Positions 8,572 to 17,389 of a stretch of 64,000 nt of DNA are shown in pieces; the stretch's first letter is position 1; each line of letters starts with the position of its first letter. The stretch is from Microbacterium sp. 8M (GTDB lineage Bacteria > Actinomycetota > Actinomycetes > Actinomycetales > Microbacteriaceae). The DNA is taken from positions 1 to 64,000 of the forward strand of contig NZ_LR733284.1 in NCBI RefSeq assembly GCF_902506375.1, read 5' to 3'. Under the pieces are notes generated by a model, which did no database searches, was not told the DNA's origin, and was given only the letters and a program-made list of their open reading frames with translations. Both the position numbers and the translations under genes were made by a program.

Positions 8572-9570
8572 ATGGGGTTCAGCACACGGGATCACTGGGT
8601 CTGGGACTTCTGGGTCGCCGACGACGGCGCGCTCTTCCACCTCTTCTATCTGCACGCCCCGATGTCGCTCGGCGACCCGGATCTCCGGCATCGCAACGCC
8701 CGCATCGGGCACGCCACCTCCCGCGACCTCGTCGAGTGGACCGACCACGGCGTCGCGTTGATCCCCGGCGAGCCGGGGGAGATGGACGCCTCGGCGACCT
8801 GGACCGGGAGCGTGATCCGCGCCGACGACGGATCCTGGCGGATGTTCTACACGGGCTCGAGGTTCCTCGCGCCGAACGAGATCGCGAACGTCGAGACCGT
8901 GGGGGTCGCCCGATCGGACGACCTGTTCAGCTGGCACAAGCTGCCCGAGGTGCGGCTCTCGGCCGATCCGCGGTGGTACGAGCTCCTGTCCGACGAGACG
9001 TGGCACGAGGAGGCGTGGCGCGACCCGTGGGTGTTCCGAGATCCCGACGGCGACGGGTGGCACATGCTCGTGACCGCGCGGTCGCGCACGGGTGCCACCA
9101 GGCGCGACCGCGGTGTCGTCGGACACGCCCGATCGGACGACCTCTCCGAGTGGCGCATCGGTCCGCCGCTCACCGAGCCCGGTGCCGGGTTCGCGCACCT
9201 GGAGGTGCCGCAGCCGGTGCGCCTGGGCGGGCGCGACTGGCTGCTGTTCTCCTGCGACGCGGCCCATCTCGCCGGTGAACGCCACGGCGGACGAGGCGGC
9301 ATCTGGATCGCCCCCGCAGCCTCGCCCACGGGGCCGTACGACCTCGACCGGGCAGAACTGCTCGCGGACGAACGCCACTACGCGGGCCGCGTGGTCACGG
9401 ATCGCGCCGGCACCCCCTGGCTGCTCGCCTTCGAGAACGCCGGATCGGGCGGCAGCTTCGCCGGGCGCCTCACGGATCCGCTCGCGCTGGAGCAGACGGG
9501 CCCCACCCCCCGCCTCGCCGATGCGCGGCCGACTGAGCACCAGACCTACCAGGAACAGGAGACGTCATGA
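8572..9570 (+). CDS. Glycoside hydrolase of the GH32/GH68/GH43 five-bladed propeller type
   Basis: A 332-residue protein without signal peptide, so it acts on imported sugar in the cytoplasm. It shows the GH-J clan layout: an N-terminal WVWDFW motif holding the presumed nucleophile Asp, WRDPWVF with the RDP motif, and HLEVPQP with the presumed acid/base Glu. It resembles short invertase- or levansucrase-related proteins of sugar operons, but the exact family and substrate (beta-fructoside or arabinoside) are not certain. It starts four bases after the permease stop and overlaps the following gene by four bases. Confidence 0.7.
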   Translation: MGFSTRDHWVWDFWVADDGALFHLFYLHAPMSLGDPDLRHRNARIGHATSRDLVEWTDHGVALIPGEPGEMDASATWTGSVIRADDGSWRMFYTGSRFLAPNEIANVETVGVARSDDLFSWHKLPEVRLSADPRWYELLSDETWHEEAWRDPWVFRDPDGDGWHMLVTARSRTGATRRDRGVVGHARSDDLSEWRIGPPLTEPGAGFAHLEVPQPVRLGGRDWLLFSCDAAHLAGERHGGRGGIWIAPAASPTGPYDLDRAELLADERHYAGRVVTDRAGTPWLLAFENAGSGGSFAGRLTDPLALEQTGPTPRLADARPTEHQTYQEQETS

Positions 9571-10721
9571 CGCAGACCGAGATCCGGGGCTCCACGGAGA
9601 CCGGGTACGAGCAGGTCGCCGACGCGTTCGCGGCCGCCTTCGCCGGCCGGCCTACGATGGGCGCCGGTCTGACGATCCGCGTCGACGGCCGTCGGGTGGT
9701 GCACCTGTGGGGCGGCGTCGCCGACAAGCAGCGCGCGACCCCGTGGCGCGAGGACACCGCCTCCGTGATCTTCTCGTGCACCAAGGGCGTGAGCTCGGTG
9801 CTGATCGCCCGGCTGGTGCAGGACGGTCTCCTGGACTACGAGCAGCCGGTCGCGCGGTACTGGCCGGAGTTCGCTACAGCGGGCAAGGCCCAGGTGACGG
9901 TCGCCGATCTGCTCGCCCATCGCGCCGGACTCTCCGCCTTCCGCAACCCGCTCGCCTTGGAACAGGCGCTCGACTGGTCGTTCGTCACGGCCGCGCTCGC
10001 CGCGCAGGAGCCGCTGTGGCAGCCCGGCACCGGCTACGCCTACCACGCGATCACCCACGGCTGGCTCGCCGGCGAGCTCGTGCGTCGGGTGACGGGGCAG
10101 CTGCCCGGCGAGTACCTCGCCCGTCTCGCGGAGCCCTGGTCGGACGGGATCTGGATCGGTCTGCCCGACGCCCAGCGCTCCCGCGTCGCCCATCTGCAGG
10201 CCTCGGAGAGCCAGCAGGAGGCCGGGCGGCAGCTCGAAGCGGCGGAATCCCCGTGGACGCCGCGGGCGATGACGCTGGGCGGCGCCTTTCCCGCGGCGCT
10301 GGTGACCCCGCACGGCGGGTTCAACGATCCACGGGTGCAGGCGGCGCAGATCCCCGGGGCCGGCGGCATCGCCACGGCCGATGCGCTGAGCGCATTCTGG
10401 TCGGCGACCGTCGCGGAGACCGACGGCGTGCGCCTGCTCGACGACGCGGTGCTCGACCGGGCGCTGATCCCGATGAGCGGCGGTGCTCCGGTGTTTCCGA
10501 CCGACGGGCCCTGGCCCCGATGGGCCCGTGGCTTCCAGCTCGACTCGGAGGCGCGACGCTACCTCGGCGGATCGAGCTTCGGTCACGACGGCGCCGGCGG
10601 TCAGGTCTCCTTCGCCGACCGCGACGCCCGGGTGGGCTTCGCGTTCGTGACCAACTGGATGGAGGCGGGCGCGGACGACCGTGCCACGACCCTCGTCGAC
10701 GCCCTCCGGCGCAGCTTCTGA
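9567..10721 (+). CDS. Serine hydrolase, class C beta-lactamase/EstB esterase type
   Basis: A 384-residue protein of the beta-lactamase-related family. The catalytic SxxK is S70-C-T-K73, and the Tyr motif is Y157-A-Y159-H160, where the usual Asn of YxN is replaced by Tyr. No signal peptide or lipobox is seen, so it is cytoplasmic and more likely an esterase or deacylase than a true beta-lactamase. Its position as last gene of the sugar operon (four-base overlap) suggests it removes acyl groups from the imported saccharide. That is an inference. Confidence 0.8.
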   Translation: MTQTEIRGSTETGYEQVADAFAAAFAGRPTMGAGLTIRVDGRRVVHLWGGVADKQRATPWREDTASVIFSCTKGVSSVLIARLVQDGLLDYEQPVARYWPEFATAGKAQVTVADLLAHRAGLSAFRNPLALEQALDWSFVTAALAAQEPLWQPGTGYAYHAITHGWLAGELVRRVTGQLPGEYLARLAEPWSDGIWIGLPDAQRSRVAHLQASESQQEAGRQLEAAESPWTPRAMTLGGAFPAALVTPHGGFNDPRVQAAQIPGAGGIATADALSAFWSATVAETDGVRLLDDAVLDRALIPMSGGAPVFPTDGPWPRWARGFQLDSEARRYLGGSSFGHDGAGGQVSFADRDARVGFAFVTNWMEAGADDRATTLVDALRRSF

Positions 10722-10747
10722 TCGACGCCCTCCGGAGCAGCTTCTGA
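10696..10747 (+). repeat. 26-base tandem duplication at the end of the serine hydrolase gene
   Basis: The last 26 bases of the gene, including its stop codon, are repeated immediately downstream at 10722-10747 with one change (C to A). The second copy is non-coding. The remaining gap to 10858 shows only GC-rich inverted repeats (GGGCGCGCC type) between the convergent genes. Confidence 0.85.
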
Positions 10748-10858
10748 TCGCCGCAGCCGATACAGGGTGCAGGTCCCGGCGCTGATTTCATCCAGGCCGT
10801 TCGTCCGGGCGCGCCGAGCGAAGGCACGCCCCGCGCGCTCAGCGTGGCCGGGCGCGCC

Positions 10859-11665
10859 TCAGGCCGGAGTGAGCACCCTGACGCCTGCCTGGGCGAGGGC
10901 TGCGGCGTACTCGCTCGCGAGCGGAGCGTCCGTGATCAGGTAGTCCACGCGATCGAGGGTCGCGATCTGCGCGAACAGGCGTCGGCCGATCTTCGACGAG
11001 TCGGCGAGGATCGCGGTCCGCTCGGCCTTGCCGATCATCTCCGTCATCATCGCCGCATCGCCCAGGTTGGTCGTCGAGAAGCCGTTCTCGTCCATGGCTC
11101 CGACGGCGATCAGGGCCAGATCGCAGCGGATGTCGACGTCGGCGGCGCCCGCGTTGACGGCGAACGAGACCGGGCCGGTGGTCGCCTGCGTGATCGAGCG
11201 CACGGCTCCGCCGAACACGTACAGGTCGCGGAAGGCCGTGGGGGAGATCTCGGCCGGGATGCGGAGGTTATTGGTCGCGATGGTGAGGTCGCGGTGGTTG
11301 CGCAGGGCGCGGGCGACCGCCAGCGTGGTCGTGCCCGCGTTGAGCATGATGACGCTGCCGTCCTCCACCAGGCCGGCGGCGATGGCCGCGATCTGCTCCT
11401 TCTCGGCCACCTGCATCCGCAGTCGCTCGTCGAGCGCGCGATCCCGCGTGTGCCGGTCGGTGGCGCTGATCGCCCCGCCGTGCGTGCGGATCAGGATCCC
11501 CTCGCGGTCGAGCTGGTCCAGGTCCCGCCGGATGGTGTCGATCGACACCCCGAAGTGCGCGGCGAGATCGAGGACCGTGACCTGCCCCGCCTGCTCCACG
11601 TAGGTGGCCAGGTCGGCCTTGCGGCCGGCCGGGAGGCGGCGCTTCGGTTCTGAGCCTGCGTCCAT
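10859..11665 (-). CDS. DeoR/GlpR-family regulator of sugar locus 2
   Basis: A 268-residue regulator. The N-terminal DeoR winged helix-turn-helix covers about residues 12-65 (VTVLDLAAHFGVSIDTIRRD, then THGGAIS). The C-terminal sugar-phosphate-sensing domain has the family signatures LNAGTTTLAVARAL, NNLRIP and ILADSSKIGRR. It is divergent from the operon at 11809-17139. A period-10 array in the shared region is a good candidate binding site. DeoR proteins usually respond to a phosphorylated intermediate, which fits the aldolase and kinase in that operon. Confidence 0.92.
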   Translation of the reverse strand: MDAGSEPKRRLPAGRKADLATYVEQAGQVTVLDLAAHFGVSIDTIRRDLDQLDREGILIRTHGGAISATDRHTRDRALDERLRMQVAEKEQIAAIAAGLVEDGSVIMLNAGTTTLAVARALRNHRDLTIATNNLRIPAEISPTAFRDLYVFGGAVRSITQATTGPVSFAVNAGAADVDIRCDLALIAVGAMDENGFSTTNLGDAAMMTEMIGKAERTAILADSSKIGRRLFAQIATLDRVDYLITDAPLASEYAAALAQAGVRVLTPA

Positions 11666-11708
11666 GTATCCATCCTAGGCATCGTCGAGGCCAATCAAGC
11701 ACATAACG

Positions 11709-11777
11709 GCTTGACTCTCCGACCGTAACAGCATAATCTGGCGAAAAGCCGCAAAAAGTCGCAAAACATTGCGAACC
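11709..11777 (+). promoter_or_regulatory. Promoter and iterated DeoR-type operator of sugar locus 2
   Basis: CATAAT (11732-11737) lies 17 bases after GCTTGA, or 15 after TTGACT. Just downstream, a short word occurs four times at exactly ten-base steps: GCGAAAA (11741), GCAAAAA (11751), GCAAAAC (11761) and GCGAACC (11771). Such helically phased direct repeats downstream of the -10 element fit cooperative binding by a DeoR-family repressor. Confidence 0.6.
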
Positions 11778-11808
11778 CGGCGGTATCAATCTCGATGAGG
11801 AGTTGGAC

Positions 11809-13101
11809 ATGAACCCTGAGAGGCGAGGGCGAGGATTCGGCCCGAAGGCCCTCGTTGCCGCAGCCGCGGCCCTGACCCTTCTTGCGACGGCCGGCTGCGC
11901 CCCGAGCACGTCGAACGCGGAGAGCGGCGGCAAGGTCACGCTCGAGTTCGCGCAGTGGTGGGAGCCCGAGCTGCCCTCCGGCGAGCTGGCCGCCCTGATG
12001 AAGCAGTTCGAGAAGGAGAACCCGAACATCTCCGTCAAGCTGCTGAGCGCCCCGTACGCCTCGACCCAGCAGCAGCTCGTCTCCGCGGCGGCCTCCGGAC
12101 AGCTGCCCGACGTAGTCGGACTCGACGGCGCCTGGGTCAGCGACTTCGCGAAGCAGGGCGCCATCGCTGACCTCGCGCCGCTGATGAAGAAGGTCGGGCT
12201 GCCGGAGTCGGAGCTCGCGAGCACCGTCGCGCTGAACGGCAAGACCTACATGATCCCCGTGGTCAACTTCGTGTACCCGATGTTCGTCAACCAGGACCTT
12301 CTGGCCAAGGCCGGCGTCGACGGCGTTCCCCAGACGCGCTCGGAGTTCCTCGACGCGGCCAAGAAGATCTCCGGCACGGGCGGGAACGTCAAGGGCTGGG
12401 TGCTGCCGCTGGACACCGCCGTGCCGAACGGCGTGCAGAACGACGTCATGTCGTGGGTGTGGGCCTCGGGCGGCTCGATGCTCGAAGACGGCAAGCCCGC
12501 CGTCACGAACGCCGACGTGAAGAGCGGTGTGGACTTCGTCAAGAGCGTCTACGACGCCGACGCCGTGCTCCCGGGCGCGCTCACGATGAAGGAGCAGGAC
12601 AAGGTCGAGAACTTCGCCAACGGTCAGGTCGGGATGATGATCGACTCCCTCGCGCACGTCAACCTGATCAAGAAGAACAACCCGAACCTGAAGTTCACCG
12701 TGGCCGCGATCCCCGCGAAGGACGGATTCGACGGCAAGCGCGGGATCCCCTATGCCTCCTGGGGCATCGGCGTCTCGAACAAGTCCGCGCACAAGGAGGA
12801 GGCGGCCAAGCTCGTGAAGTTCCTGATGAGCAAGGACGTCAACGCGAAGGTCAGCACGCTCGCGAACGGCTTCCCGGGCAACAAGGACGCGACGCCCGAC
12901 TTCAGCAACAGCGATCCGCTCATCAAGACCGCCTTCGACATCTACAAGCAGGGCACGCCCGCGAACGAGTTCGTCGGCCTGCCGAAGTCGGAGCAGCTCA
13001 TGCGCGCCTTCGACGAGCAGCTGCAGAAGGCGCTCACCGGCGGACAGAGCGTCGAGGACGCACTGAAGGCCACGCAGCAGCAGTGGACGACGGTCTTCTG
13101 A
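11809..13101 (+). CDS. CUT1-type sugar ABC transporter, substrate-binding lipoprotein
   Basis: A 430-residue extracellular solute-binding protein with lipobox ending at Cys30 (LATAGC). The mature part opens with VTLEFAQWWEPELP and has the family motifs QLPDVVGLDGAWVSDFAKQG and YASWGIGVSNKS. The ATG follows GAGGAG by six bases. A TTG two codons upstream is in frame but sits too close to the ribosome site. It leads the DeoR-controlled operon, and a strong hairpin just downstream probably lets it be expressed above the permeases. Confidence 0.92.
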   Translation: MNPERRGRGFGPKALVAAAAALTLLATAGCAPSTSNAESGGKVTLEFAQWWEPELPSGELAALMKQFEKENPNISVKLLSAPYASTQQQLVSAAASGQLPDVVGLDGAWVSDFAKQGAIADLAPLMKKVGLPESELASTVALNGKTYMIPVVNFVYPMFVNQDLLAKAGVDGVPQTRSEFLDAAKKISGTGGNVKGWVLPLDTAVPNGVQNDVMSWVWASGGSMLEDGKPAVTNADVKSGVDFVKSVYDADAVLPGALTMKEQDKVENFANGQVGMMIDSLAHVNLIKKNNPNLKFTVAAIPAKDGFDGKRGIPYASWGIGVSNKSAHKEEAAKLVKFLMSKDVNAKVSTLANGFPGNKDATPDFSNSDPLIKTAFDIYKQGTPANEFVGLPKSEQLMRAFDEQLQKALTGGQSVEDALKATQQQWTTVF

Positions 13102-13116
13102 CCCGAGCTGAGCAGC

Positions 13117-13146
13117 GGAGCCGTGCCCATCGGCCGGCACGGCTCC
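13117..13146 (+). terminator. Intra-operon hairpin after the binding-protein gene
   Basis: A perfect 11-base stem, GGAGCCGTGCC/GGCACGGCTCC with an eight-base loop, lies between binding protein and permease genes without a T-tract. It probably attenuates read-through or protects the upstream mRNA, giving more binding protein than permease. Confidence 0.6.
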
Positions 13147-13180
13147 GCCCCATCCCCCCTCAGAAAGGAGAGACGCCGCG

Positions 13181-14113
13181 ATGAGCAGTTCGACGTCTCT
13201 GATCCCCGCGGTGCGCCCCCCGGGCGCCGCCCGCAGCAGCCGGAGGGGCGCGTGGCTCGCGCCGTACGGCTTCGTCGGCCCCACGCTCCTGTTCATCGCG
13301 GTGCTGGCGGTCGTCCCGATCGGGATGGTCATCGGCTACTCCCTGTTCGACAACGTCATCACCACGCCCGACTCAGCCTTCGTGGGGCTCGCGAACTACG
13401 TGGCGGTGATCACCGATCCGGCGTTCCTCGGCGCGCTCGGCAACACGGCGTGGTTCATCGGGCTCAGCACGCTGGTGCATCTGGTGCTCGGCCTGGCGTT
13501 CGCGATGCTCCTGAACACCAAGATGTTCAGTCCCGTGACCAAGGCGGTCTTCCGGGTGATCTACGTGCTGCCCTGGCTGTTCACGATCGCGGTCATCGCG
13601 GTGGTCTGGCGCCTGATCCTGGATCCCTACGGGGTCGCCAACGCCGTGATGTCGGCGCTCGGCATCGGGATGCACGGGACGCAATGGCTCGCCGACCCCT
13701 CGACCGCGCTCGGTGCGATCACCTTCATCAACGTCTGGAGCGGGTACCCGTTCTTCATGATCAGCCTGCTCGCCGCCCTGCAGGGCGTGCCGGAATCGCT
13801 GTTCGAGGCCGCACGCGTCGACGGCGCGAACTGGGGCCAGCGGTTCCGGTACGTGATCCTGCCGCAGCTGCGGCCCGTGCTCGTCAGCATGGCCGTGCTG
13901 GACCTCATCTGGACGTCGCAGCAGTTCGCGCTCATCTGGATGACCACGGGCGGCGGCCCCCTCGGCGCCACCGAGATGCTCAGCACCTATACGTACAAGC
14001 AGGCGTTCAGCAACTACGACTTCTCGGCGGCGGCGGCGAGTGCGGTCATCGTGCTCCTGCTGACCATGGTCCTCGCGGCGTTCTATGTCCGCTCCCAGAC
14101 GAGGAGGGCCTGA
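13181..14113 (+). CDS. Sugar ABC transporter permease (MalF/UgpA type)
   Basis: A 310-residue membrane protein with about six segments and the EAA loop EAARVDGANWGQRFRYVILP. The ATG follows AGAAAGGAGAG. It pairs with the permease at 14115 as the channel of the second sugar importer. Confidence 0.92.
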   Translation: MSSSTSLIPAVRPPGAARSSRRGAWLAPYGFVGPTLLFIAVLAVVPIGMVIGYSLFDNVITTPDSAFVGLANYVAVITDPAFLGALGNTAWFIGLSTLVHLVLGLAFAMLLNTKMFSPVTKAVFRVIYVLPWLFTIAVIAVVWRLILDPYGVANAVMSALGIGMHGTQWLADPSTALGAITFINVWSGYPFFMISLLAALQGVPESLFEAARVDGANWGQRFRYVILPQLRPVLVSMAVLDLIWTSQQFALIWMTTGGGPLGATEMLSTYTYKQAFSNYDFSAAAASAVIVLLLTMVLAAFYVRSQTRRA

Positions 14114-14114
14114 G

Positions 14115-14969
14115 ATGAGCAAGGTCGTCGGTCACCGCGGTCCGCGGTATCTCCTTCTGAAGACCGGAGCATGGGCGGCTCTGATCGCGGGCGCGCTGTA
14201 CGCCGCGCTGCCCGTGATCTGGATGCTCTCGACGTCGTTCAAGAAGAACGGCGAGGTGTTCGCCCAGCCGCCGAAGCTGATCACGTCCGGGTTCTCGTTC
14301 GACGCCTACGTCGCCATCCTCACGGATCCGACCAAGCTGCGGTTCTTCATGAACAGTTACATCGTCGCCATCGCGGTCACGCTGCTCACGCTGTTCGTCG
14401 CGATCCTGGCATCGTACGGATTCAGCCGCTACGACTTCCCGGGCAAGCGCATCATCAACGTCGTGATCGTCGCCGTGCAGGCCGTTCCGCCGATCACGCT
14501 GGTGATCCCGTACTTCGGGCTGATGGTGCTCCTCGGCCTGTACAACACGTATCCCGGACTGATCCTCACGCACATGGTGTTCACGCTGCCCTACGCGATC
14601 ATCATGATGACCGCCTACTTCGACACCCTGCCCAAGGAGCTCGACGAAGCCGTGAAGGTGGACGGCGCATCCGCCTGGACGGCTCTGTGGCGGGTTCTCG
14701 TGCCGATCTCGGTGCCGGGCATCGTCGCCGTCGGCGTCTACACGTTCATGATCTCGTGGAACGAGTACCTCTTCGCCCTGACGCTCACCAGGACCGACGA
14801 GATGCGCACCGTGCCCATCGGGATCCAGCTCCTGATGGGGCAGCACTCCTACGAGTGGAACCAGATGATGGCGATGAGCATCCTCGGCTCGATCCCGGTT
14901 CTGATCCTCTTCCTCATCTTCCAGCGCAGCTTCATCGGCGGACTCGCCTCCGGCGCCGTGAAGGACTGA
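14115..14969 (+). CDS. Sugar ABC transporter permease (MalG/UgpE type)
   Basis: A 284-residue permease with the EAA loop DEAVKVDGASAWTALWRVLVP. The frame is open ten codons further upstream, but the ATG at 14115 is preceded at a good distance by GAGGAGG, which lies inside the end of the previous gene, so it is preferred. The start codon lies one base after the preceding stop. The operon again lacks an ATPase gene. Confidence 0.92.
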   Translation: MSKVVGHRGPRYLLLKTGAWAALIAGALYAALPVIWMLSTSFKKNGEVFAQPPKLITSGFSFDAYVAILTDPTKLRFFMNSYIVAIAVTLLTLFVAILASYGFSRYDFPGKRIINVVIVAVQAVPPITLVIPYFGLMVLLGLYNTYPGLILTHMVFTLPYAIIMMTAYFDTLPKELDEAVKVDGASAWTALWRVLVPISVPGIVAVGVYTFMISWNEYLFALTLTRTDEMRTVPIGIQLLMGQHSYEWNQMMAMSILGSIPVLILFLIFQRSFIGGLASGAVKD

Positions 14970-15031
14970 CCCCGCGTCCGTCGGCGCCTGGCCCACCGCC
15001 CCATCCATCCCATCGACACAGGAGAAGCACC

Positions 15032-15895
15032 GTGCTCTACACCCGCAAGTCCATCCTCGACATCGCCAACGCCGAGAACTTCGCCATCCCGGCGTTCAAC
15101 ATCAGCGACTGGGCGATGTTCAACGGCGTCATGGACATCAGCGAGGCCAAGAACGCCCCGGTCATCATCGCCATCCACCCCGACGAGGTCGCGCACGTCA
15201 CGACCGATCTCATCCCCGCGATGCACGCCAGGGCGCACCGCTCCTCCGTGCCGGTGGCGATCCATTGGGATCACGGCGGCACGTTCGAGCAGATGATGGT
15301 CGCCATCAGGGCGGGTTTCACCTCGGTGATGATCGACGCCTCCATGAAGCCCTTCGACGAGAACGTCGCCCTCACCCGCAAGGTGGTCGAAGCGGCGCAC
15401 GCCGCGGGCATCCAGGTCGAGGGGGAACTCGGCACGATCGGGGCGAACGACAGCTACGGCGAGTCCGGGGCCGCGGAGATCATCTACACCAACCCGGAGG
15501 ACGCCGTCCGGTTCGTCGAGGCGACGGGGGTCGACAGCCTGGCTGTGGCGATCGGCACCTCGCACGGCCTGTATCCGGCGGACAAGAAGCCGGAACTGCG
15601 GCACGATCTGCTCCAGGAGATCAAGGCGGCGGTGGGGATCCCGCTCGTGCTGCACGGCGGCTCCAGCAACCCGGATGCCGAGCTGCGCCGGGCGGTGGAG
15701 CTCGGGGTGAACAAGATCAACATCTCCAGCGACATCAAGGTCTCGTATCACAACCGGATGCGTGAGATCCTCGGGACGGACGAGCGCCTCCGCGAGCCGA
15801 ACGCGATCCAGCCCGCCTGCATCGCGGCGATGCAGGTCACCGCGGCCGAGAAGATCGACCTGTTCGGCGCGGCCGGCAAGGCAGCGCTGTACTGA
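15032..15895 (+). CDS. Class II ketose-bisphosphate aldolase (FbaA/GatY/KbaY type)
   Basis: A 287-residue zinc-dependent aldolase. Visible features are HWDHGG (catalytic Asp and zinc His), the EGELGTIG metal-binding Glu region, GTSHGLY and LHGGSS (zinc His residues and phosphate-binding Gly/Ser), and NKINISSD near the C-terminus. It splits a ketose 1,6-bisphosphate (fructose, tagatose or a relative) into dihydroxyacetone phosphate and an aldehyde. The GTG start follows AGGAGAAGC. Its place behind a sugar importer and in front of a sugar kinase homologue argues for a dedicated catabolic, tagatose-type role. Confidence 0.9.
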   Translation: MLYTRKSILDIANAENFAIPAFNISDWAMFNGVMDISEAKNAPVIIAIHPDEVAHVTTDLIPAMHARAHRSSVPVAIHWDHGGTFEQMMVAIRAGFTSVMIDASMKPFDENVALTRKVVEAAHAAGIQVEGELGTIGANDSYGESGAAEIIYTNPEDAVRFVEATGVDSLAVAIGTSHGLYPADKKPELRHDLLQEIKAAVGIPLVLHGGSSNPDAELRRAVELGVNKINISSDIKVSYHNRMREILGTDERLREPNAIQPACIAAMQVTAAEKIDLFGAAGKAALY

Positions 15896-15939
15896 GCCTG
15901 GATCGCAGCGAGGACGAGGCAGGGACGAGGATCGACGTC

Positions 15940-17139
15940 GTGGGTGGACAGATCGTGCTGGGGCTCGGCGGAACCGTCGACTACGAGCTCGCGTGGGACG
16001 CGCAGGTCATGTCCCGTCTGGCCGGGCAGCACAGGCTGACGAGCGCCGACCTGTCCCTCACGGCGCCGATCGTCGACGAGCGCTCCCTGCTCTCCGTGAT
16101 CCTCGCGTTCCTCGAGGCGGGGGAGGGCGGGGAGCGGTTCGTCTCCTCCTCGGCGCTCGTCGAGGAGTTCGCCGCGCACTTCGAGTACGAGACGACGCTC
16201 GGCGGCACGGGTGTCCGGGCCGGGCTGGTCCTGGACCGTCTGGGGATCGGGAGCGTGCAGCACCTCGTCAGCATCGATGAGACGGTGCGCCGGCTGCTGC
16301 CCGCCTCGATGTCGGTCGTGTCCTCCGCGACGGAGGAGACGCTCGATCCGCACCTCATCGTGCAGTTCCCCGCGGGAGCGAGGGTCACCCTGCTCGACCG
16401 TGACCTCGTCAGTCCGGCCGCGAACCGCCTCATCCTGGCGAACGACCCGCCCAACCGTCTGATGGCGCTCGCGCCGGGGCTGCGGACGGCGCTCGCCGAG
16501 GCGCAGATCCTCCTGGTCTCCGGGTTCAACACGATGCAGGATCCCGCGCTGCTCCGCTCCCGGGTGAGTGAGCTGCGGGCGGCGATGGAGGAGCTCCCGC
16601 CCGATGCGCTGGTCTTCTACGAGGACGCCGGCTTCTACGAGCGGTCCTTCTCGGACTCGGTGCGGGAGGGGCTGCTCGACCGCATCGACGTCTACAGCCT
16701 GAACGAGGACGAACTGCAGGAGTATCTGGGCCGACGCGTCGAACTGCGCGCGCCCGAGCAGGTCGTCGCGGCTCTGCGCGAGGCGCAGCGGCTGATCCCC
16801 GCCACCACGCTCGTCGTGCACACCCGCTTCTGGGCGATCGCCCTGGGACGCGACGCGGGGCGCTTTGCCGGGGCGCTGCGCGGCGCGGTCGAGGCCGCAG
16901 CGACCCGCTATCGGCTCGGCGACCGCTACGACGCGGCGGATCTCGCCGCCACCTCCGCCCTGCCGCGCCATGCGGGCGGCGCGGGCGTGGTCGAGGCAGT
17001 GGCGTCCGCCCTCCCGGACTCGGTGGGTGTGGCCGCGTTCGACCTCGACACCCCGACGCCCACGACCATCGGCCTGGGCGACACCTTCGTGGGCGGCTTC
17101 CTCGCGGCGCTCGCCCGGGAGCGGTCGGCGATCGGATGA
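15940..17139 (+). CDS. ADP-dependent glucokinase/phosphofructokinase family protein
   Basis: A 399-residue protein of the ADP-dependent sugar kinase family (ribokinase fold), best known from archaea and also found in actinobacteria. It has an N-terminal GLGGTVDYE segment, TTLGGTGVRAG, VYSLNEDELQEYL and the catalytic GLGDTFVGG (378-386, Asp381 as general base). The GTG start has only a weak AGGA upstream. As neighbour of a ketose-bisphosphate aldolase it could phosphorylate a ketose 6-phosphate to the bisphosphate the aldolase needs, using ADP as donor. The true sugar and donor are not shown by sequence. Confidence 0.8.
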   Translation: MGGQIVLGLGGTVDYELAWDAQVMSRLAGQHRLTSADLSLTAPIVDERSLLSVILAFLEAGEGGERFVSSSALVEEFAAHFEYETTLGGTGVRAGLVLDRLGIGSVQHLVSIDETVRRLLPASMSVVSSATEETLDPHLIVQFPAGARVTLLDRDLVSPAANRLILANDPPNRLMALAPGLRTALAEAQILLVSGFNTMQDPALLRSRVSELRAAMEELPPDALVFYEDAGFYERSFSDSVREGLLDRIDVYSLNEDELQEYLGRRVELRAPEQVVAALREAQRLIPATTLVVHTRFWAIALGRDAGRFAGALRGAVEAAATRYRLGDRYDAADLAATSALPRHAGGAGVVEAVASALPDSVGVAAFDLDTPTPTTIGLGDTFVGGFLAALARERSAIG

Positions 17140-17285
17140 TCCGAGACGCTGCCTAGCCGTTCCCGCCGTCGTCGTCAAGCCCCTGCAGGGCGCTGCGGCT
17201 CTCGCCTAACCTGGGCGTCGGGAAGGTTCCACGGCGCATGCGGGGGTCCCCAGGCTTCCGGCCACTCGCCAAGCCGTGGAACGCC

Positions 17286-17321
17286 GAGGAGCCCGGCCGG
17301 CTCGCCACCGGCCGGCTCCTC
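17286..17321. terminator. Bidirectional terminator-like hairpin
   Basis: GAGGAG-C-CCGGCCGG pairs with CCGGCCGG-CTCCTC around a seven-base loop, giving a 14-base-pair stem with one bulge. It lies in the 250-base gap between the converging kinase and LysR genes, where I see no gene. Confidence 0.6.
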
Positions 17322-17389
17322 CTGTCGCGGATGAGCATCCATGCCGCGCGTGCCCGGCCATCCACGTCGCGCCCACCTTGCGTTGCCGC

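Noticed and set aside
9567..10721. True antibiotic-resistance beta-lactamase
   Set aside because: No export signal, altered YxN motif and a sugar-operon context favour an esterase-type role.
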